From NCBI GenBank assembly GCA_002336975.1, contig DDFA01000103.1, forward strand, positions 174 to 51,956: 51,783 nucleotides of DNA. Reading direction: 5' to 3'. Under the pieces are notes generated by a model, which was given only the letters and a program-made list of their open reading frames with translations, did no database searches and had not been told where the DNA came from. Both the position numbers and the translations under genes were made by a program. This DNA comes from Phyllobacteriaceae bacterium UBA1940 (GTDB lineage: Bacteria > Pseudomonadota > Alphaproteobacteria > Rhizobiales > Rhizobiaceae). Positions 9,497 to 18,361 of this stretch are shown here, in pieces. Within the stretch, counting starts at the first letter, position 1. Each line of letters begins with the position of its first letter.

Positions 9497-11572
9497 ATGT
9501 CCCAGAAAACCGTTCGCGTTGCGACAGACGTTGGCGGAACCTTCACCGACCTGGTCTGTTTCGAGACAGATCCGAAAACAGGTCGGTCGCGGGTCGTGAC
9601 GGCGAAGGCCGACACCACGCCGCCCGACTTCGAAAAAGGCGTCCTCAACGTTCTCGCCAAGGGCGGGGTCGATCCGCAGACCATCGATTTTCTGGCGCAT
9701 GGGACGACCGTCGTGATCAACGCGCTGACCGAGCGCAAGGGCGTCAAGGTCGGCCTGGTCACCACCGAAGGGTTCCGCGACTCGCTCGAGATCGCGCGCG
9801 GCAACCGGCCGGACTTCTTCAACCTGCATTACCGCAAGCCGGAGCCGTTTGTGCCGCGCTATCTGCGCCGCGAACTGCCGGGCCGCATGACCTATCGCGG
9901 CGAGGAGATCCTCCCTCTGGACCTGTCGCCGCTCGCATCCATCGTCGCCGACTTCAAGGCTGACAACGTACAGGCGATCGCCATCTGCTTCCTGCATTCC
10001 TACGCCAATCCGGCGCATGAAAGGGCGGCGATGGCCGAAGTGGAACGGCTGTGGCCGGGCGTCTCGGTGGTGTCCTCGCATCAGATCACCCGCGAATGGC
10101 GCGAATATGAGCGCGCCAACACGGCGGTCCTGTCAGCCTATGTGCAGCCGGTCGCCCAGCGTTACCTGCGCAGGCTGTCCGACGGCCTGCACGACGGCGG
10201 CTTCGACGGATCGCTTTACGTCATGCAGTCCAATTGCGGCGTCGATTCGCTGGAGGCGGTGTCGCGCATTCCCATCACCATGGTCGAGTCGGGGCCAGCG
10301 TCCGGCTTCTGGGGCGCGGCCGAACTCGGCAAGCTGATCGGCGAACCCAATGTTATCGCGCTCGACATCGGCGGCACCACCGCCAAGTGCTCGCTGATCG
10401 AGAACGGCCAGGTGAAGATCATGACCGACTACTGGATCGAGCGGGACCGCACCTCGGCCGGCTATCCGATCATGGTGCCGGTGGTTGACCTGGTCGAGAT
10501 CGGCAATGGCGGCGGCTCCATCGCCTGGGTCGACGATTTCGGCAAGCTGCATGTCGGGCCGCGCTCGGCCGGCGCCATGCCGGGCCCGGCCGCGTACGGC
10601 CGCGGCGGCACGAACGCGACGACCACCGACGCCAACCTCTGGCTTGGCCGCATCAACAAGGACTATTTCTGCGGCGGCGAGATCGAGGCGGACATGGGCG
10701 CCGCCGGCAAGGCGATCGCGGCGGTCGGCGGGAAGCTCGGTGTCGACCCCAGCGAGGCGGCGCGCGGCATCGTGCGCATCGCCAACAACAATATGGTCAA
10801 CGCGCTGAAACTGGTGTCGCTCAACCGCGGCCACGATCCGCGCGACTTCACGCTGGTCGCCTTTGGCGGCGGCGGCGCGATGCACGCGGTGGCGCTAGCC
10901 CAGGAACTTGGCGTCGGCAAGGTCGTCATTCCCGCCGGCGCGTCGGTGTTCTCGGCCTGGGGCATGATGATGTCGGACCTTCGCCGCGACTATTTCGTCA
11001 CCAATCTGCTCGATCTCGGCGCCGGCTCCGCCGGGGCGATCGAGCGCCTGTTCGCCGAAACCGAGGACCGCGCCCGCGACCAATTCAAGGCCGAGGGGGT
11101 GGACCCTTCGAAGGTGAAATTCCATCGCTTCGCCAAGTTCCGCTACCAGAACCAGGAGCACACGACGGAAGTGCTGCTCGATGAGGGCAAGGTGACGGTC
11201 GGCCGGATCGCGGCGATCGAAGCCAGCTTCCACGAAACCTATGAACGGGAATACACCTACCGTCTCGACGCGCCGGTCGAACTGGTCGGCATCCATCTCG
11301 TCGCCTCCGCCGAGGTCGGCAAGCTGGCCATGCAGCACGAAGCCGACACCGGCGTTCCAGCTTCCGCCGCGCTGAAGGGCAAGCGGATGGTCGACTACGC
11401 GCTGGAGGGCGTGCACGAAGCGTCGATCTACGACGGCGCGCTCTTGGAACCGGGCATGACGTTCGAGGGCCCGGCAATCGTCGAGGACCCCGGCACCACG
11501 GTCGTCATCCATCCCGCAAACAAGGTGTCCGTCGACGGATACCGCAACATCCACATCAGCATCGCGAAGTGA
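9497..11572 (+). CDS. Hydantoinase/oxoprolinase family protein, subunit A (HyuA-like)
   Basis: A 691-residue protein with the ATP-binding N-terminal DVGGTFTDLV motif, the HGTTVVINAL segment, a second actin-like phosphate motif DIGGTTAKCS near residue 290, and the GNGGGSIAWVD and GPRSAGAMPGPAAYGRGG segments. Family members are ATP-dependent N-methylhydantoinases, 5-oxoprolinases and the beta subunits of acetone/acetophenone carboxylases. It pairs with the B subunit 10 bp downstream. Length and motifs fit the HyuA class. It is not a single-chain eukaryotic-type oxoprolinase, which would be about 1,250 residues with A and B fused. The substrate is undetermined; a cyclic imide or lactam taken up by the linked importer is the simplest reading. 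Confidence 0.9.
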   Translation: MSQKTVRVATDVGGTFTDLVCFETDPKTGRSRVVTAKADTTPPDFEKGVLNVLAKGGVDPQTIDFLAHGTTVVINALTERKGVKVGLVTTEGFRDSLEIARGNRPDFFNLHYRKPEPFVPRYLRRELPGRMTYRGEEILPLDLSPLASIVADFKADNVQAIAICFLHSYANPAHERAAMAEVERLWPGVSVVSSHQITREWREYERANTAVLSAYVQPVAQRYLRRLSDGLHDGGFDGSLYVMQSNCGVDSLEAVSRIPITMVESGPASGFWGAAELGKLIGEPNVIALDIGGTTAKCSLIENGQVKIMTDYWIERDRTSAGYPIMVPVVDLVEIGNGGGSIAWVDDFGKLHVGPRSAGAMPGPAAYGRGGTNATTTDANLWLGRINKDYFCGGEIEADMGAAGKAIAAVGGKLGVDPSEAARGIVRIANNNMVNALKLVSLNRGHDPRDFTLVAFGGGGAMHAVALAQELGVGKVVIPAGASVFSAWGMMMSDLRRDYFVTNLLDLGAGSAGAIERLFAETEDRARDQFKAEGVDPSKVKFHRFAKFRYQNQEHTTEVLLDEGKVTVGRIAAIEASFHETYEREYTYRLDAPVELVGIHLVASAEVGKLAMQHEADTGVPASAALKGKRMVDYALEGVHEASIYDGALLEPGMTFEGPAIVEDPGTTVVIHPANKVSVDGYRNIHISIAK

Positions 11573-11582
11573 GGAACACGCC

Positions 11583-13247
11583 ATGACCACGCTCGCCAAC
11601 GACCCGATCACCCTGGAGATCATCCAGAACTCGCTGCAGTCGACCGCCGACGAGATGTTCGTCGCCATGAAGAAGACGGCGATGAGCTCGATCATCTACG
11701 AAGTCCTCGACATGGGGACCGGCATCATGGACGCTGAGGGCGAACTGGCTTCGTCCGGCGCCGGCATTCCCGCCTTCATCGGGGTGCTCGACAAGGCCGT
11801 CAAAGTGCTGCTGGCCAAATACAACAAGCCCGGCGACATAGAGCCGGGCGACGTCTTCGCCACCAACGATCCCTATTATGGCGCCGTCACCCACCTCAAC
11901 GACATCGTCGTCGCCATGCCGGTCTTCGTCGAGGGCAAGATCATCGCCTGGACCGCAAATATCGCCCACAATTCCGACGTCGGCGGCATGGCGCCGGGAT
12001 CACTGTCGGGCGAGGCGACCGAGATTTTTCAGGAGGGCCTGCGCCTTCCGGCCATCAAGATCATCTCCAGGGGCGAGCCGCTCCGCTCGGTGATGGACAT
12101 CATCAAGGTCAACTCGCGCATGCCCGACGTGCTGGAAGGCGACGTCTGGGCGGCGATCGCCTCGGCGCGCGTCGGTGACCGGCGGCTGCGGGAGATTGCG
12201 ACGAAATACGGCGTCGCCACCTTCGAGAACGCCATGAATTCGTTCATGGACTATGGCGAGAAGACATCGCGCAAGGCGCTGAAGACCCTGCCGCACGGCA
12301 CGTTCGAACTGTCGGAGGAACAGGACGACGGACGTATCTTCAACGTCAAGATCACCATCAGCGACGACGAGTTCCTGGTCGACCTGCGCGACAATCCCGA
12401 CCAGGTCGCCAATCCCGTCAACACCAGCCGAGATGGCGTGGTGGTCGCCGCACAGATGATCTTCAAGGCGCTGACCGACGCCTATTCGCCGGCCAATGGC
12501 GGCTCGTTCAGGCCGATCCGGCTGCTCACCCGCGAAGGTTCGGTGTTCCACGCCAAGGAGCCGGCGCCGATCGGATTCTACTACGAGATCGAGCTGCGCG
12601 TGTACGACATCATGTGGCGCTGCCTGGCGCCGCACATGCCCGACCTGCTCGCCGCCGGTCACTTCGCATCGGTGTGCGGCACCTTCATCGGCGGCACTCA
12701 CCCCGACACCGGCCGTCAGTACACAATCATCGAGCCGCAGCTCGGCGGCTGGGGCGCCAGCCGCACCGGCGACGGCAACTCGGCGATGTTCTGCGGCTTC
12801 CATGGCGAGACGTTCAACTGCCCGGCCGAGATCAACGAGGCGCGCAACGGCCTCTATGTCGACCGCATGGAGCTGAACATGGCGCCGGGCGGCGAAGGCA
12901 AGTTCACCGGCGGACGCGGCATTGTCATGGACTACCGCGTGCGCGGCGACAACGGCTTCCTGACTGCCGGCTACACCCGCTCGAAGTTCCCCGCATGGGG
13001 CGTCGACGGTGGCCGTGACGGCTCGCCCAACTATGTCGAGTTTAGGCCCAAGGACGGTGAGCCGCGGCAATACGCCTTCGTGTCCGGCCAGGTGACGCAC
13101 AAGGACGACGTCATCCGCGTCGTGACCGGCAACGGCGGAGGGCTCGGCGATCCGAAGGAGCGCGATCCGGAGTTGGTGCGCCGCGACGTGCGCAACGGGC
13201 TGCTGACGCCCGAACGGGCCAGGGAAATCTACGGCGTATCGGTCTGA
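11583..13247 (+). CDS. Hydantoinase/oxoprolinase family protein, subunit B (HyuB-like)
   Basis: A 554-residue hydantoinase B family protein. Characteristic segments are DPITLEIIQNSLQSTADEM at the start, ATNDPYYGAVTHLNDI and ANIAHNSDVGGMAPGS in the first third, and GGWGASRTGDGNSAM and GGEGKFTGGRGIVMDY toward the end. The B subunit acts together with the ATP-binding A subunit to open or carboxylate the substrate. AGTGAGGAAC precedes the ATG. It is the last gene of the regulator-importer-GAF-hydantoinase unit; the 247 bp after it carry no recognisable gene. Confidence 0.9.
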   Translation: MTTLANDPITLEIIQNSLQSTADEMFVAMKKTAMSSIIYEVLDMGTGIMDAEGELASSGAGIPAFIGVLDKAVKVLLAKYNKPGDIEPGDVFATNDPYYGAVTHLNDIVVAMPVFVEGKIIAWTANIAHNSDVGGMAPGSLSGEATEIFQEGLRLPAIKIISRGEPLRSVMDIIKVNSRMPDVLEGDVWAAIASARVGDRRLREIATKYGVATFENAMNSFMDYGEKTSRKALKTLPHGTFELSEEQDDGRIFNVKITISDDEFLVDLRDNPDQVANPVNTSRDGVVVAAQMIFKALTDAYSPANGGSFRPIRLLTREGSVFHAKEPAPIGFYYEIELRVYDIMWRCLAPHMPDLLAAGHFASVCGTFIGGTHPDTGRQYTIIEPQLGGWGASRTGDGNSAMFCGFHGETFNCPAEINEARNGLYVDRMELNMAPGGEGKFTGGRGIVMDYRVRGDNGFLTAGYTRSKFPAWGVDGGRDGSPNYVEFRPKDGEPRQYAFVSGQVTHKDDVIRVVTGNGGGLGDPKERDPELVRRDVRNGLLTPERAREIYGVSV

Positions 13248-13494
13248 TCAGGCGCTACGGACGGCGGAAACGGGCGGCGACGACGCCGCGTGAGGTGTAG
13301 CCCAGAGTGGCGGTCACGTTTTGGCGACCGGCGGCGGCGTGATTAACTTCGCGCCGCCGGGCGGCTCCCGCCTCGATCGTTCCTGCCGGGCGCTTGACTA
13401 TTTGCACCTGTGGCGGTCGCATTTCGGCTAGCGGGCGCGGCGCGTCCGCGATAGGCATCGCGACAGTCTGGTCCCCAACAGTCGCTGGAACGTC
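13248..13494. other. Intergenic region upstream of purU, no supported gene
   Basis: 247 bp of GC-rich sequence between the hydantoinase B gene and purU. A minus-strand frame of about 84 codons spans it, but it starts inside purU and resembles nothing I know, so I do not call it. I see no clear terminator with a T-run and no riboswitch fold I can name. The purU promoter must lie here if purU is transcribed alone. Confidence 0.5.
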
Positions 13495-14385
13495 ATGGCC
13501 GCCGATCACTATATCCTGACCGTCACCTGCCCCTCGGTTCGCGGCATCGTCGCTGCGATCTCCGGCTATCTGGCCGGCCAGGGTTGCTACATTGTCGATT
13601 CATCGCAATTCGACGACCTCGGCACCAAGAAATTCTTCATGCGGGTCAGCTTCATGTCGCAGGAGGGCGTCTCGGGCGACGCCCTTGCCGAAGGCTTCAA
13701 GCCGATCGCGGAAACCTTCGCAATGGACTATGAACTGTTCCGCAGCGACGAGCGCATGAAGGTGCTGATCATGGTGTCGCGCTTCGGTCACTGCCTCAAT
13801 GACCTGCTCTACCGCTGGCGCATCGGGGCGCTGCCGATCGACATCGTCGGCGTGGTGTCCAATCATTTCGACTACCAGAAGCTTGTCGCCAACAACGACA
13901 TTCCCTTCCACCGCATCGCCGTGACCAAGGCCAACAAGGCCAAGGCCGAGGCGCAACTAATGGACCTCGTTGAAGAGACCGGCGCGCAGTTGATCGTGCT
14001 GGCGCGCTACATGCAGGTGCTGTCGGACGATCTGTGCGCCAAGATGTCGGGCAGGATCATCAATATCCATCATTCGTTCCTGCCTAGCTTCAAGGGCGCG
14101 AACCCCTACAAGCAGGCCTATGAGCGCGGCGTGAAGTTGATCGGCGCCACTGCGCATTATGTCACCGCCGACCTCGACGAGGGACCGATCATCGAGCAGG
14201 ACACGGCGCGCATCACCCACGCCCAGAGCGGCGAGGACTACGTCTCGATCGGCCGCGACGTTGAAAGCCAGGTGCTGGCGCGGGCCATCCACGCCCACAT
14301 CCACCATCGCTCGTTCATCAACGGCAACCGCACCGTGGTGTTTCCGCCGAGCCCCGGCAGCTATGCCTCGGAGCTTATGGGCTGA
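13495..14385 (+). CDS. purU: Formyltetrahydrofolate deformylase
   Basis: 296 residues. PurU hydrolyses 10-formyl-tetrahydrofolate to formate and tetrahydrofolate, balancing one-carbon pools and feeding formate to purine synthesis. An N-terminal ACT domain (about residues 6-80, YILTVTCPSVRGIVAAISGYL) is followed by the formyltransferase-fold catalytic domain. The latter has the active-site stretch NIHHSFLPSFKGANPY and the TADLDEGPIIEQD segment with the conserved aspartate. The length is typical (about 280-300). The ATG at 13495 has only a weak GGAA upstream. It is convergent with the YbaK-like gene, and a short hairpin overlaps its stop codon. Confidence 0.95.
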   Translation: MAADHYILTVTCPSVRGIVAAISGYLAGQGCYIVDSSQFDDLGTKKFFMRVSFMSQEGVSGDALAEGFKPIAETFAMDYELFRSDERMKVLIMVSRFGHCLNDLLYRWRIGALPIDIVGVVSNHFDYQKLVANNDIPFHRIAVTKANKAKAEAQLMDLVEETGAQLIVLARYMQVLSDDLCAKMSGRIINIHHSFLPSFKGANPYKQAYERGVKLIGATAHYVTADLDEGPIIEQDTARITHAQSGEDYVSIGRDVESQVLARAIHAHIHHRSFINGNRTVVFPPSPGSYASELMG

Positions 14386-14397
14386 GGCGCAGCCTCA
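14383..14397. terminator. Short hairpin between the convergent purU and YbaK-like genes
   Basis: TGAGGC and GCCTCA form a perfect 6-bp stem with a GCA loop that overlaps the purU stop codon, 5 bp before the end of the convergent deacylase gene. There is no T-run, so it is a weak candidate for a bidirectional terminator. Confidence 0.3.
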
Positions 14398-14401
14398 CAG
14401 A

Positions 14402-14860
14402 TTAGACACAGACGTCGACCCAGGCCGCGCCTGTCAGCGCCGCCATGCGATCGGGCGCGATGCGCACCGCCGCATTGGGAGCGCCGGCCGCTGGCACCAC
14501 CTCGTCAAAGTTCTTGAGCGACATATCGCAGAACAGCTCCGGCCCCGGCTTGACGCCGAACAGACAGACGCCGCCGACCGGGTGGCCAGTCAGGTCTTCG
14601 ACCTCGGCGAAATCCAGCATCTTGACCTTGCCGCCGAAAGCGGCCTTGGCCTTCCTGTTGTCGAGGCGCGCCGTGCCGCTGGTGGCGACGAGCATGACCC
14701 GGTCGCCCACGCGCAGGGACAGGGTCTTGGCGATCTGTTCGGGCGGGACGCCGTGACCCTGCGCGGCTTCTGCCACCGTCGCGGTCGACTGGTCGAGCAC
14801 CAGAACCTCGACATCGGGCGCGTTCGCGGCAAAAAAGTCTCGCACGGATTGCAGGCTCAT
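14402..14860 (-). CDS. YbaK/EbsC (ProX-like) aminoacyl-tRNA deacylase family protein
   Basis: 152 residues with the single-domain YbaK/EbsC fold. These proteins hydrolyse mischarged aminoacyl-tRNAs in trans (Ala, Cys or Ser on tRNA-Pro and similar). Signature segments are STATVAEAAQGHGVPPEQIAKTL, RVMLVATSGTARLDNRKAKA with the conserved lysine region, and a central TGHPVGGVCLFG that closes the substrate pocket. The start at 14860 gives the normal length and places homology at residue 1. A much longer frame runs upstream, but it shadows the MBL gene on the other strand. It stands alone, divergent from the MBL-fold gene. Confidence 0.88.
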   Translation of the reverse strand: MSLQSVRDFFAANAPDVEVLVLDQSTATVAEAAQGHGVPPEQIAKTLSLRVGDRVMLVATSGTARLDNRKAKAAFGGKVKMLDFAEVEDLTGHPVGGVCLFGVKPGPELFCDMSLKNFDEVVPAAGAPNAAVRIAPDRMAALTGAAWVDVCV

Positions 14861-14950
14861 CGGCTGTGATTCCCTAGCGTTTCGGGGTCGGTTTTGTCGT
14901 GTCGGGGCGCTACAATCAAGACCGGCAGCCAATCGAACGAGATTTTGCCC

Positions 14951-15673
14951 ATGACGCCGCAGCAATGGTACGGTGTGGATCGGCATGCCGATGGCGTGCT
15001 GCGGATCACGGAACCGTTCGTCGACGCTTACTATAGCGCCAATCTCTATTTCCTCTCCGGGCGCGATCGCGACCTGCTGGTGGATGCGGGGATGGGCATT
15101 GTCGCGCTGAAGCCGGTTCTGCCGGTGAGACATGGAAAAGACGTGCTGGCGCTCGCCACCCATATCCATCTCGATCATGTCGGCGCGCTGCATGAATTCG
15201 ACACCCGCGCCGGACCGGCCGGCGAGGCGGCGCTGTTTGCCTCGATGCCGGACGGGGCGACGTTTGCGGATGAATACCGGCGGCGCGGACAACCGGTGAC
15301 GCGGCCGCCGTCGCCGGGCTGGCGCGTCGGCGACTACCGGCTCGTTCCCGCGCCGCTGACCCTGCCGCTGGCCGAGGGTGACAAGGTCGATCTCGGCGAT
15401 CGTGTCTTCGACGTGCTGGAACTGCCGGGTCATTCGCCTTGCATCGCTCTGTTCGATGCGCGCGACGGGATGCTGTTTTCCGGCGATGCGATCTATGACG
15501 ACCGGCTTCTCGACGACATGCCGTGCAGCGATATCGACGCCTATCGCCGAACCATGCGCCGGCTGATCGACGACATCGACCCGCGCATCGTCTATGGCGG
15601 CCACGGCGAACCGTTCGATGGCAATCGGATGCGCGAGATCGCCAAAACCTATCTCAGGTCGCGCGGCCGCTGA
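14951..15673 (+). CDS. MBL-fold metallo-hydrolase
   Basis: A 240-residue metallo-beta-lactamase-fold hydrolase. The metal site is seen as THIHLDHVG (HxHxDH), with a later LPGHSPC (third His), the bridging Asp in SGDAIYDD, and the final His in YGGHGEPF. Members hydrolyse thioesters, lactones or phosphodiesters, so the family does not identify the substrate. I chose the ATG at 14951; an in-frame GTG at 14894 would add 19 residues without homology. Lone gene, divergent from the YbaK-like gene, with a 112-bp gap before the next. Confidence 0.85.
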   Translation: MTPQQWYGVDRHADGVLRITEPFVDAYYSANLYFLSGRDRDLLVDAGMGIVALKPVLPVRHGKDVLALATHIHLDHVGALHEFDTRAGPAGEAALFASMPDGATFADEYRRRGQPVTRPPSPGWRVGDYRLVPAPLTLPLAEGDKVDLGDRVFDVLELPGHSPCIALFDARDGMLFSGDAIYDDRLLDDMPCSDIDAYRRTMRRLIDDIDPRIVYGGHGEPFDGNRMREIAKTYLRSRGR

Positions 15674-15784
15674 ATCGGAGCGCCAGCGCAGGCCTGGCTG
15701 CGCCGCTTCGGACTTGCTCAGGATTTCGCTTTACATAAGAGCGGGGCGATGGATTGATGCCGGTCCTGCGGAGAGGAAAAGACA

Positions 15785-16408
15785 ATGACGTTCGAAACCT
15801 GGCTTGCGTTTAGCGCCGCATCCGCGGTGCTGCTTGTCATTCCGGGGCCGACCATCCTGCTCGTCGTGTCCTATGCACTGGGGCAAGGTTGGCGGGCGGC
15901 GTTGCCGATGTCGATTGGGGTTGCGCTTGGCGATTTCACGGCGATGACGCTGTCGATGCTTGGCGTGGGGGGGGTGCTGATGGCGTCGGCGACAATGTTC
16001 ACCATCCTCAAGTGGATCGGCGCGGCGTATCTGGTTTGGCTCGGGATCAAGCTGATCCGCGCCGGCGGTTCGATCGCGGCGCAGCCGCGGCGCGACGCGG
16101 TCGGCTGGGCCAGCATGCTCGCCCACGCCTGGCTGGTGACCGCGCTCAACCCCAAGAGCATCACCTTCTTCGTCGCCTTCCTGCCGCAGTTCCTCGACCG
16201 GCACGGCGATTTCTGGACGCAGATGGCGATTTTCGAGGCGACCTTCCTGGCGCTGGCCTTCCTCAACGCGTTCTCCTATGCGCTGCTCGCCTCGCGCGCC
16301 CGCTCGGCATTCGGAAACGAGCGGGTGGTGAAGATGGTGAACCGGACCGGCGGCGCGCTGCTGGTTGGCGCGGGCTGCGCGACGGCGTTGTCGCGCGGCG
16401 CGGCCTGA
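15785..16408 (+). CDS. LysE family translocator
   Basis: A 207-residue membrane exporter of the LysE/RhtB superfamily, which expels amino acids such as lysine, homoserine, threonine or their analogues. The N-terminal family signature is present (PGPTILLVVSYALGQGWRAALP), followed by GVALGDFTAMTLSMLGVGG and a NPKSITFFVAFLPQFLD segment. Five to six hydrophobic helices are visible. GGAGAGG lies at the proper distance upstream of the ATG. It is separated from the next gene by under 50 bp, so it may be co-transcribed with the TPR protein, though no functional link is apparent. Confidence 0.9.
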   Translation: MTFETWLAFSAASAVLLVIPGPTILLVVSYALGQGWRAALPMSIGVALGDFTAMTLSMLGVGGVLMASATMFTILKWIGAAYLVWLGIKLIRAGGSIAAQPRRDAVGWASMLAHAWLVTALNPKSITFFVAFLPQFLDRHGDFWTQMAIFEATFLALAFLNAFSYALLASRARSAFGNERVVKMVNRTGGALLVGAGCATALSRGAA

Positions 16409-16455
16409 ACAAGCGGTATTGGCAGAACATTGAAACGAGAGCGGCATTGAACACG

Positions 16456-17778
16456 ATGAACGACCAGAACGGCAATCCCGTCACAGGCGCGAATGCGGCG
16501 GCGCTCGGGCACTACGACCGCGCCCTGCGACAATTGCAGACGTTCACCGGCGATCCGGTCGCGTCACTGCAGGCTGCGCTTGCCGAGGCGCCCGACTTCG
16601 CCATGGCGCACGTCATGAATGGCTGGATGCACGGCCTGGCGACCGAACCGGCGGCGCTCGGGGTCGCCCGGCGCAGCTGGCAAGCGGCGCGCGACCTGCC
16701 GATGACGGTGCGCGAACAAGGGCATGCCGAAGCGCTCGGCATGCTCGTCGCCGGAGGCTGGCACGCGGCGGGCGACAAGCTGGCCGGGCTGACGAAGGAA
16801 TTTCCGCGCGATTCGCTAGCCCTGCAGATCGGCCACCAGATCGATTTCTTCACCGGCAACGCGCCGATGCTGCGCGACCGGATCGAAAGGGCGCTGCCGC
16901 ATTGGGACCCGTCGATGCCCGGCTATCACTCGCTGTTGTCGGCGCAGGCCTTTGGACTTGAAGAAACCGGCGACTATGCCGCCGCCGAGGCGGCGGGGCG
17001 CCGCGCGGTTGAGCTTGAGCCTTCGGACGGCTGGGGCCAGCACGCGGTCGCCCATGTCATGGAAATGCAGTGCCGCCAGCGCGACGGCATCGAATGGATG
17101 CGCGCGACGCCGCAGGCGTGGGCGAAAGACAGTTTCCTCAAGGTCCACAACTGGTGGCACCTGGCGTTGTTCCACTACGATCTGGGCGACCATGACGAGG
17201 TGTTCCGGCTCTATGACGGTCCGATCGAAGGCGGCGCCACCGATGTCGCGCTCAACATGGTCGACGCGTCGGCGCTCTTGTGGCGACTTCACCTGGGCGG
17301 CGTCGGCGACGGCGGCCGCTGGCAGCCGCTGGCGGATGTGTGGACCCCGCATGCCGGAGCGTCCAGCTATGCCTTCAACGACATGCACGCGATGATGGCG
17401 TTTGCCGCCGCCGGACGCAGGCGCGAAGTCGAGACGCTGATCGCGACGCAGGAAGAGGCGGCGCGCAGACAGGACGACAATGCCGGCTTCACCCGGGACG
17501 TCGGACTGCCGGCGACGCGGGGCATCCTGGCGTTCGTCGACGGCGACTATGCGTCGGCGGCGCGGCTGCTTGATCCGATTCGCGCCATCGCCCACCGGTT
17601 CGGCGGCAGCCACGCACAGCGCGACGTCATCGACCTGACGCTGATCGAGGCGGCAGTGCGCGGTGGTGACGCTGCCCTGGCCGGGCGCCTGACGCGGGAG
17701 CGGATGGAGCACCGGCCGCACAGCCCGCTGTCGGGCGTCCTGGCCCGGCGCGCGCAGGCGATCGGAGTCGGGGCATAG
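16456..17778 (+). CDS. Tetratricopeptide-repeat protein of unknown role
   Basis: About 440 residues of helical TPR-like repeats, for example EAPDFAMAHVMNGWMHGLA, YAAAEAAGRRAVELEPSDGWGQHAVAHV and HNWWHLALFHYDLGDHDEVF. There is no signal peptide or membrane segment, so it is probably cytoplasmic. Similar stand-alone TPR proteins are common in Rhizobiales and have no assigned function. The ATG at 16456 is used. An in-frame TTG at 16447 has GAGAG at better spacing and would add three residues. A much longer upstream frame exists but only shadows the LysE gene. It is convergent with the lipoprotein gene, ending 48 bp from it. Confidence 0.82.
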   Translation: MNDQNGNPVTGANAAALGHYDRALRQLQTFTGDPVASLQAALAEAPDFAMAHVMNGWMHGLATEPAALGVARRSWQAARDLPMTVREQGHAEALGMLVAGGWHAAGDKLAGLTKEFPRDSLALQIGHQIDFFTGNAPMLRDRIERALPHWDPSMPGYHSLLSAQAFGLEETGDYAAAEAAGRRAVELEPSDGWGQHAVAHVMEMQCRQRDGIEWMRATPQAWAKDSFLKVHNWWHLALFHYDLGDHDEVFRLYDGPIEGGATDVALNMVDASALLWRLHLGGVGDGGRWQPLADVWTPHAGASSYAFNDMHAMMAFAAAGRRREVETLIATQEEAARRQDDNAGFTRDVGLPATRGILAFVDGDYASAARLLDPIRAIAHRFGGSHAQRDVIDLTLIEAAVRGGDAALAGRLTRERMEHRPHSPLSGVLARRAQAIGVGA

Positions 17779-17826
17779 CAAATTTGGGGCGTTCAGCACC
17801 CGCTGGTATCGCGCTGCGCTGATATT

Positions 17827-18165
17827 TCAGCCTTTCAGCACCCTGACGACTGTCGGGGTCGCCTCGCCCCGAACCGCCGCATCGACGTCGCTCTGCTTGA
17901 TGCGGCCTGCCGCCAATGCGCCGAGGACGCGGCGGCAGAACGTCGACGGCACCCGCGTCAGGCTCACGTTCATGAAACTGGCCATAGCTTCGCGCCTTGC
18001 ACGCGAAGTCTGGCTGATATTCTCGATGCACACGATGTTTGCATCGCGCCTCAGTTCGGGGCTTCGACTCAGCATCTTCTGTGTCTTGTCCAGGCCGACC
18101 TGGGACGTTCCTGTACACCCGGCCAAAAATAACACTACGGCGAGCATGGAGAATCTCAATTTCAC
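17827..18165 (-). CDS. Small putative lipoprotein
   Basis: 112 residues. The N-terminus is a lipoprotein signal: MKLRF, a hydrophobic stretch, then the lipobox LAGC, with Cys at about residue 17. The mature peptide is short and basic, with two further cysteines (IVCIENIS and STFCRRV), and I recognise no domain in it. It would be anchored to the inner or outer membrane facing the periplasm. The gene stands alone, convergent with the TPR gene and divergent from xylB. Function unknown. Confidence 0.7.
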   Translation of the reverse strand: MKLRFSMLAVVLFLAGCTGTSQVGLDKTQKMLSRSPELRRDANIVCIENISQTSRARREAMASFMNVSLTRVPSTFCRRVLGALAAGRIKQSDVDAAVRGEATPTVVRVLKG

Positions 18166-18254
18166 TGTGGTTTTCCTATTCGTTTCTTGCAGGTTACCGA
18201 ACCGAGCCGGTGAATCAAGCCGATCCAGGTTCGAAACGGAGCGGCGTCAATTTA

Positions 18255-18269
18255 TTTCGAGCCTCGAAA
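18255..18269. promoter_or_regulatory. Palindrome upstream of xylB, candidate operator
   Basis: TTTCGAG-C-CTCGAAA is a perfect 7-bp inverted repeat around one base, about 93 bp before the xylB start in the 196-bp gap shared with the divergent lipoprotein gene. It could be a site for a LacI/ROK-type sugar regulator, but no such regulator is encoded in the window. Confidence 0.4.
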
Positions 18270-18361
18270 AAATCTTGCCAGATCCGCCGACTTCCGCTTG
18301 AGTAGAGCGGGCCGCGATGCCGGCCCGCGGTTGAGGCGGGACCGGCTGGAGGAGCAGGCAC

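Noticed and set aside
13255..13509. 84-codon minus-strand frame before purU
   Set aside because: It starts inside purU, has no ribosome site and resembles no known protein.
14861..15604. N-terminal extension of the YbaK-like deacylase
   Set aside because: Antisense of the MBL-fold gene; the YbaK family is about 150-160 residues, matching the start at 14860.
15889..16455. N-terminal extension of the TPR protein
   Set aside because: This part of the frame overlaps the LysE gene in another frame and has no homology; the TPR protein starts near 16456.
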